NCBI GenBank assembly: GCA_963765105.1
Contig: CAVXUW010000004.1
Location: forward strand, 1,116,001-1,180,000
Direction of reading: 5' to 3'
Length of the DNA stretch: 64,000 bases
Origin: CALMEC01 sp963765105
GTDB taxonomy: Bacteria; Actinomycetota; Thermoleophilia; Miltoncostaeales; Miltoncostaeaceae
Position 1 is the first letter of the stretch; the number at the start of each line of letters is the position of its first letter. The notes under the pieces were generated by a model. It had not been told where the DNA came from and did not search any database. It was given only the letters and a program-made list of their open reading frames with translations. The translations under genes were made by a program, and so were the position numbers. Shown here in pieces: positions 59,465 to 64,000 of the stretch.

Positions 59465-59920
59465 GTGGCACCAACCGACGCTCCGCCCGCCTCACCACGA
59501 AAGCCACGGGTTTTCTCCGTCCCCAACCCACGGAAAGCAAAACCCGAAGATTGGGCGCAGCTCGTGCGCTTTTGCTTCGTCGGACTGAGTGGGTACATCA
59601 TCAACCTTGTCGTGTTCGCCGGGTTGGTCAAGGGCATGTCGGCCCATCACATCCTTGCCGCGATCGGTGCGTTCTGCGTCGCATGGTCATCCAACTTCGT
59701 TCTCAACAAGCATTGGACATTTCGTCGTCATGGCCTGTCGACCCTCCAACAAAGCGGACGAAACCTGGCGGTCAGCCTCGTCGCCTTGGGTCTCAACCTG
59801 GGCTTGCTGGCGTTTCTCGTCAACGTCGTTGGCGTCGCCGAGATTCCGGCGCAGGCCGTCGCGGTCGCTGCGGTCATGCCGGTGAACTTCCTGCTCAACC
59901 GCCGCTGGTCGTTTCGGTAG
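59465..59920 (+). CDS. GtrA-family membrane protein
   Basis: 151 residues with four transmembrane helices, the GtrA fold. The pattern RFCFVGLSGYIINLVVFAGL and SSNFVLNKHWTFRRHG ... NFLLNRRWSFR (the F-x-L-N-[RK]-x-W-[TS]-F repeat) is diagnostic. It carries or flips undecaprenyl-phosphate sugars for surface glycans. The GTG at 59465 follows GGAGG closely (2 bases), so a TTG at 59447 may be the true start. The next gene (GT87-like) starts four bases later. Confidence 0.86.
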   Translation: MAPTDAPPASPRKPRVFSVPNPRKAKPEDWAQLVRFCFVGLSGYIINLVVFAGLVKGMSAHHILAAIGAFCVAWSSNFVLNKHWTFRRHGLSTLQQSGRNLAVSLVALGLNLGLLAFLVNVVGVAEIPAQAVAVAAVMPVNFLLNRRWSFR

Positions 59921-59924
59921 CGCC

Positions 59925-61640
59925 ATGACGCGGCTCGCCCGCCGCCTCGTCGTTGTCACCATCGTTGGCCTCGTCTGCGTAGCCCCCGCGGCGGCGGCAT
60001 GGTCACCAGCGGCTGCCGGGCGGGGCACCAGCTGGGGCAGCGGTGCGCTGGGGACATCCGACAACCTCACCAGCACTCGCGTCATTGAGATTGCCAAGAC
60101 GGCGCCACGGGTCCAAGCCTGGCTCCGTGATCATCCAGCGACGGTGCGACTGCCTTCACGCGAAGCGATCCCCAACACGTGGACCGTGTCGTTCGCGGAT
60201 GCGCGCCTCAAGGTTCAGGCGCAGGTGGTCGTCGACGACGCCACCGGGAAGATCACCGAAGAACGCACGGGCCCGCAGGTGGCGTGGCAGATGGCACGGG
60301 GCTACCCCGGCGCTTTTGGCCGATCGATCACGAAGCCCGCCATCTGGATCCCGCTCTTCGTTCTGTTTCTGGTGCCGTTCATTCGGTGGCGACGGTTGTT
60401 GTCATGGCACACGCTTGACCTGCTCGCCCTGTGCGCGTTTGCGATCTCGCTGATCTGGTTCAACCGCGGAGAGATCTTCACCTCGGTGCCGCTCGCCGTA
60501 CCGCCGCTCGTTTACATCGCGGTTCGTCTGGCCGTTGTCGGGTTACGAAGTCCTCCGGCGCAGAAGGCCGGGGCCGCGCTTCATACCTCGCACGGGCCGC
60601 GACTGGTGTCGTGGTGTCCCACGTGGCTTTTGGGGGCCCTGCTCTTTTTGGCGTTAGGTCTCCGACTCGGCCTCAACGCGTTCGACTCGAACGTGGTGGA
60701 CGTGGGGTACGCCGGTGTCGTTGGCGCCGACCGCATTGCCGGTGGCCAATCCCCGTACGGAACGATTCCCGACGCCACCTGTCGCCGCTGCGACACGTAT
60801 GGGCCGCTGATGTACCTGCTCTATGTCCCGTTTGAAGCGATCATGCCGTGGAGTGGTCGGTGGGACGATCTGCCTGCCGCCCATGGCGTGGCCACGATGT
60901 TCGACCTCGTCACCCTCGCCGGGCTCCTGCTTTTGGGCTGGCGCATCGGTGGCCAGCGCTTGGCAGCCGGCTTCGGCCTGGCCTGGACCGCTTTTCCGTT
61001 CACCGCCTACACGCTGGAGAGCAACGCCAACGATTCACTCATCGCCGCCTGCATGGTGTGGGGGCTGGTACTGGCACACCGTCCGTTTGCACGCGGTCTC
61101 ATGTTGGGCATCGCCGTCTTCGCAAAGTTCACACCCGCCATCCTCATCCCCCTGTGGGCGCGGCATCCGTTTCCCCGCGCCCAGACGAAGCGGCGATGGC
61201 CCCGATATGCCGTTGGCCTTGCGTTTGTGGGTGTGGCCAGCGGCTGGGTGCTGCTCCTCGACGGATCGACCAGCCTCAGCCGGTTCTGGGACCGAAGCAT
61301 CGGCTTCCAACTCGGGCGCGACTCACCGTTTTCACTCTGGGGTCAGTACGAGTGGCTCAACCCCGTGCGCATCACACTCGTCGTCGTCATTGCGGTGGCC
61401 GCGATCGCGTTTGCTGTTCGGCCGCGGGGGCTCGACCTGCGGCGCCTTGCCGCACTGTCGGGAGCGCTTCTGGCCGGGGTGCAGCTGACGATGACGCATT
61501 GGTTCTACCTCTACATCCCCTGGTTCCTCCCGTTCGCGATCGTGGCGCTGCTCCCGGTGTGGCCCCCCACCACCACCGAGGAACCTCCTCCGGAGCCGGA
61601 ACAGCCGTCCCATGCGACACCGGTTGAGGCGTTGGCATGA
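59925..61640 (+). CDS. Membrane glycosyltransferase-like protein (GT87/DUF2029-type)
   Basis: 571 residues. A signal-like segment (LVVVTIVGLVCVAPAAAAWS) is followed by an extracytoplasmic region of about 100 residues (TARV...VQVVVDDATG) and then about ten transmembrane helices. QSPYGTIPDATCRRCDTYGP and NANDSLIAACMVWGLVLAHR are loops of the type seen in GT87 polyprenyl-phosphate-mannose enzymes. It is inferred to transfer sugars from a lipid carrier. It follows GtrA and overlaps the second GT87-like gene (ATGA). Confidence 0.8.
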   Translation: MTRLARRLVVVTIVGLVCVAPAAAAWSPAAAGRGTSWGSGALGTSDNLTSTRVIEIAKTAPRVQAWLRDHPATVRLPSREAIPNTWTVSFADARLKVQAQVVVDDATGKITEERTGPQVAWQMARGYPGAFGRSITKPAIWIPLFVLFLVPFIRWRRLLSWHTLDLLALCAFAISLIWFNRGEIFTSVPLAVPPLVYIAVRLAVVGLRSPPAQKAGAALHTSHGPRLVSWCPTWLLGALLFLALGLRLGLNAFDSNVVDVGYAGVVGADRIAGGQSPYGTIPDATCRRCDTYGPLMYLLYVPFEAIMPWSGRWDDLPAAHGVATMFDLVTLAGLLLLGWRIGGQRLAAGFGLAWTAFPFTAYTLESNANDSLIAACMVWGLVLAHRPFARGLMLGIAVFAKFTPAILIPLWARHPFPRAQTKRRWPRYAVGLAFVGVASGWVLLLDGSTSLSRFWDRSIGFQLGRDSPFSLWGQYEWLNPVRITLVVVIAVAAIAFAVRPRGLDLRRLAALSGALLAGVQLTMTHWFYLYIPWFLPFAIVALLPVWPPTTTEEPPPEPEQPSHATPVEALA

Positions 61641-62839
61641 TCGATCGTTGGCGGTGGGCGGCGGTGCTCGCCGCCGCCGCCGTCTGGACCCTCGAGGGTG
61701 TGGGGGACCTCATCCCCCACACGACGATCACGGACATCCCCACCTATCTCCAGACGGCCGAACGCGTTGCCGACGGGCAGGTGCCGTATCGCGACTTCGC
61801 CTTTGAGTACCCCCCGCTCGCAATCCTGGTGATGTTGCTGCCCCGCCTGCTGGGGGGTGCCTATGGCGTGACGTTCTCCGCGTTGATGCTCGTCGCGCTG
61901 GCGGGGACCGTGTGGGGGGCCATGGCCACAGCCCGGGCCCTCGGGATGTCACACCGCCGCGAGTTGGCGGTTGGGGGAGTGATCGCGCTTCTGCCGGTGG
62001 TGCTCGGCGACTTTGTCGCCACCCGCTTCGACGTGGTCCTTGCGGCGTTGCTCACCGGCGTGGTGTGGTCGGGAGCGACAGGACGGTTTCGCCTGGCGTG
62101 GGGCTTCCTCGCGGCCGGGGTGGCGCTCAAGTTGTCGCCCATCATCCTGGTGCCGGTGCTGGTGCTGTGGCACCGACGGTCTGCGGGTCGGGGTGAGGTG
62201 GCGCGCGCTGGCGCGGTCGCAGCCGCCGCGGCAGCGGCAACGTTCATCCCGGCGCTCATTGCGTCGCCCTCCGGGTTGTGGGGGCTGTTTTCGTATCACC
62301 TCGAACGGCCGCTTCAGATCGAGTCGCTCGGGTCGAGCTATCTGCTGGCGTTGAAATCGCTCGCCAGCACCAGTGTCACCGTGATCGACAGCTTCGGCAG
62401 CCAGAACCTCTTCGGCAACGGCGCGCGCGTCATCTCGGCGATCTCCGCGGTGGCCGTGCTCGCCGCGATCACCGCGGTGGCGATGACCGCCGCACGACTG
62501 GTGCGCGATCGCACCGATGCCGGTGACGTCGCACGGATCATGGTCACCGCCATCGCCGCCACATTGGCGGTGGCCATCGCTGCGGGCAAGGTCCTCTCGC
62601 CCCAGTTCCTGGTGTGGCTGCTGCCCGCATGCTTGCTCGTGAGCGGACGCTACGGTCGTGCGGCTCTCGCCATCACTGTGGCCGCGCTCATTGCGACGCA
62701 GGCCTATTTCCCTTTCCACTACTGGGACCTCGTTGCTCTCGACGACGGCGCTATCGCCACGTTGGTCGTGCGAAACGCCCTGCTCGTCGCCCTCGTCGCT
62801 GCCGCATGGCCGCGAAGGCCCGCCCGCAGCGCCGTCTAG
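61637..62839 (+). CDS. GT87-family glycosyltransferase (DUF2029)
   Basis: 400 residues, about ten transmembrane helices. The conserved early loop reads ADGQVPYRDFAFEYPPLAIL, containing the Asp-Phe and EYPP residues of this family (the D-F/E-Y-P-P motif); VLSPQFLVWLLP is another family mark (SPQFLVWL). Family members are alpha-mannosyl or arabinosyl transferases using polyprenyl-phosphate sugars. The ATG overlaps the previous gene's stop, and its stop overlaps the convergent lipoprotein-like gene. Together with GtrA it makes a surface-glycan cluster. Confidence 0.88.
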   Translation: MIDRWRWAAVLAAAAVWTLEGVGDLIPHTTITDIPTYLQTAERVADGQVPYRDFAFEYPPLAILVMLLPRLLGGAYGVTFSALMLVALAGTVWGAMATARALGMSHRRELAVGGVIALLPVVLGDFVATRFDVVLAALLTGVVWSGATGRFRLAWGFLAAGVALKLSPIILVPVLVLWHRRSAGRGEVARAGAVAAAAAAATFIPALIASPSGLWGLFSYHLERPLQIESLGSSYLLALKSLASTSVTVIDSFGSQNLFGNGARVISAISAVAVLAAITAVAMTAARLVRDRTDAGDVARIMVTAIAATLAVAIAAGKVLSPQFLVWLLPACLLVSGRYGRAALAITVAALIATQAYFPFHYWDLVALDDGAIATLVVRNALLVALVAAAWPRRPARSAV

Positions 62840-63492
62840 CGCCCGGGGCAGATAGCGGTCGGCGCGACGATGGCCGGTGCGGTGGGCGTCGCCGAGAACG
62901 TCATCGTCACGGTGCTGTCACCAATCAGAGGCAGGTTCTTTGCATCCCGCGTCATGCGAACGACACGGAACGTCGCCGGATCGATGATGTACTCGAGCCG
63001 AAGGGTCACCGACTCAAGTGTCTGGTGGCCCACCAAGCGCCAGCCCGCGCTCGTACGGCGGGCCTTCTCGAAACGAACTCCCGTCGTGGGGATGACAGGA
63101 CCGCCGAGTCCCCGGCCGGTGGGAGGTCCACCAGCAGTCCAGCAGCCCCTGCCTTCGTAGGTGATCCAGATGCGGTCCGCGGTCACGATCGTCTGCAGCG
63201 GTCGGTCGCCGGGAACACCAACCTCCTCGGTGAGGCCGACCACCCGGCCGTCGTCCAGCTGGGTCACGCGCGTCGTTCTGAGGCGACTGAGTTCACCCGT
63301 TTGGGTCATGGTCCACGTAAAGCCGGGCACGTCCCTGTAGGCCGCGTTGACCTTCGCAGCAAGCTCCTGAGGATTCGACCCCGGAACCAGATACGGCCAG
63401 CACACGAGGGCAACCGCAGCTACGCCGATCACGATTGCGACCAGCGCGAGGGGCGAGGGGCGCCCTTGGGCGAATCGGCGAAAAGGAGCCAT
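62836..63492 (-). CDS. Anchored outer-face protein, LolA-like
   Basis: 218 residues. One N-terminal helix (about 14-36, PLALVAIVIGVAAVALVCWPYL) anchors a beta-rich domain: PGFTWTMTQTGELSRL, TIVTADRIWITYEGRG, and VTLRLEYIIDPATFRVVRM. This shape resembles LolA/LppX-type lipid-binding beta barrels, but I see no defining motif. The ATG at 63492 follows a short basic tail. It converges with the GT87 gene by four bases. Confidence 0.75.
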   Translation of the reverse strand: MAPFRRFAQGRPSPLALVAIVIGVAAVALVCWPYLVPGSNPQELAAKVNAAYRDVPGFTWTMTQTGELSRLRTTRVTQLDDGRVVGLTEEVGVPGDRPLQTIVTADRIWITYEGRGCWTAGGPPTGRGLGGPVIPTTGVRFEKARRTSAGWRLVGHQTLESVTLRLEYIIDPATFRVVRMTRDAKNLPLIGDSTVTMTFSATPTAPAIVAPTAICPGR

Positions 63493-63524
63493 CGAACGTG
63501 CATCGGCCCATGGCGCCGTCGGCT

Positions 63525-64000
63525 TTACGTCAGATCGACCGTGACCTGTTCGATCGACTCGGCCAAGCCGTCGGGGCGGATCGTGATGACGGCTCCCTGG
63601 ACCATGACCTCCTCCGTCGCGGGTTCGAAACGGGCGGAGGTGGAGGTCAGGAACCGTCGCAAGATGATGTCGCTGCGCACTCCGATGACCCCGCCGTGCG
63701 GGCCGGTCATGCCGAGGTCGGTGATGTAGGCGGTGCCGCCAGGCAGGACGCGCGCGTCGGCGGTGGGCACGTGGGTGTGGGTGCCCACCACGGCACTCAC
63801 GCGACCGTCGAGGTGGCGGCCGAGGGCCACCTTCTCGCTGGTGGCCTCGGCGTGAACGTCGACGACGATGAACTTGGTCTCACGGTGAGCGCGGTCCACC
63901 AGACCATCGATCACCGCGAACGGCGAGTGCGCGACGTCCATGAATACCGAGCCCATCACATTGATGACCGCAACCCGGTACCCGCCGGGAACATCGACGA
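63525..64000 (-). CDS. ymdB: YmdB-family phosphodiesterase, C-terminal part (cut by window edge)
   Basis: About 158 residues are inside the window; the start lies beyond the right edge. The frame runs VPGGYRVAVINVMGSVFMD, FIVVDVHAEATSEKVALGRH, GRVSAVVGTHTHVPTADARV and GGTAYITDLGMTGPHGGVIG, which are the metal-binding signatures of the YmdB/TIGR00282 metallophosphoesterases. YmdB degrades cyclic or oligonucleotides and, in Bacillus, affects biofilm and motility. It is often next to rny (RNase Y), which would be outside the window. Confidence 0.93.
   Translation of the reverse strand, partial: VDVPGGYRVAVINVMGSVFMDVAHSPFAVIDGLVDRAHRETKFIVVDVHAEATSEKVALGRHLDGRVSAVVGTHTHVPTADARVLPGGTAYITDLGMTGPHGGVIGVRSDIILRRFLTSTSARFEPATEEVMVQGAVITIRPDGLAESIEQVTVDLT

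Noticed and set aside
1..64000. Ribosomal RNA genes, transposase/IS elements, or an origin of replication
   Set aside because: I saw no rRNA signature, no transposase reading frame and no DnaA-box cluster in the window.

Overview
The window is high-GC DNA packed with short-spaced or overlapping genes, many joined by ATGA/GTGA stop-start overlaps and often using GTG starts. The gene content is that of an actinobacterium (Actinomycetota): a pknA-fhaA-fhaB-pstP-rodA/ftsW-pbpA-pknB cell-wall signalling operon, a deazaflavin-dependent (DDN-type) reductase, a DUF4446 protein, and tRNA genes without an encoded CCA. The ymdB-type phosphodiesterase, the tandem Xer recombinases and the NodB/PgaB-like polymer genes are less typical of Streptomyces or Mycobacterium. 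I infer a deeper lineage such as Thermoleophilia, but the sequence alone does not settle this.

Layout. 1-15.2 kb: a GAF protein (cut by the left edge), Hsp20-Lon, cold-shock protein, several small oxidoreductases, a decayed FtsX-type permease, a VapBC-like pair, tRNA-Arg, an RraA-like protein, a protoglobin divergent from a MarR regulator with two palindromic operator candidates, an HNH nuclease, prephenate dehydratase, two envelope proteins and tRNA-Leu. 15.3-26.6 kb: the cell-wall/kinase operon ending in D-Ala-D-Ala ligase and a phosphoesterase. In this operon the PASTA part of pknB and the first half of ddl are riddled with frame changes. 26.6-34.6 kb: an anchored glycosidase-like protein, a Nudix-GNAT fusion, two tandem tyrosine recombinases, a third Ser/Thr kinase and an aquaporin.

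34.7-38.1 kb: a tRNA-Tyr/Thr/Met cluster whose tRNA-Met carries a small integrated element. A perfect 73-bp direct repeat flanks about 3.1 kb that holds a broken integrase, an antisense membrane protein, and a three-gene cassette led by a TIGR04255-like protein. This cassette is the best candidate here for an undescribed system.

38.2-48.9 kb: two enoyl-CoA hydratase-family genes, an HD-GYP protein, a cobalamin riboswitch controlling a five-gene ECF transporter operon with a DUF4430 lipoprotein, an RDD protein, a two-component system and a cupin. 49-53.4 kb: a PgaC/PgaD/PgaB-like exopolysaccharide locus in which the PgaB-like protein has its domains in reverse order, followed by a graveyard of ddl and cupin fragments. 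53.4-64 kb: a small monooxygenase, a methyltransferase, a large LuxR regulator, an intact second ddl translationally coupled to an aminotransferase, GtrA and two GT87-like membrane proteins, and the start-less end of ymdB.

Frame interruptions occur at four loci (the permease, the protoglobin, pknB and ddl). At least the last three look like indels in otherwise conserved reading frames. Either sequence error or recent decay would explain them, and raw reads would decide.
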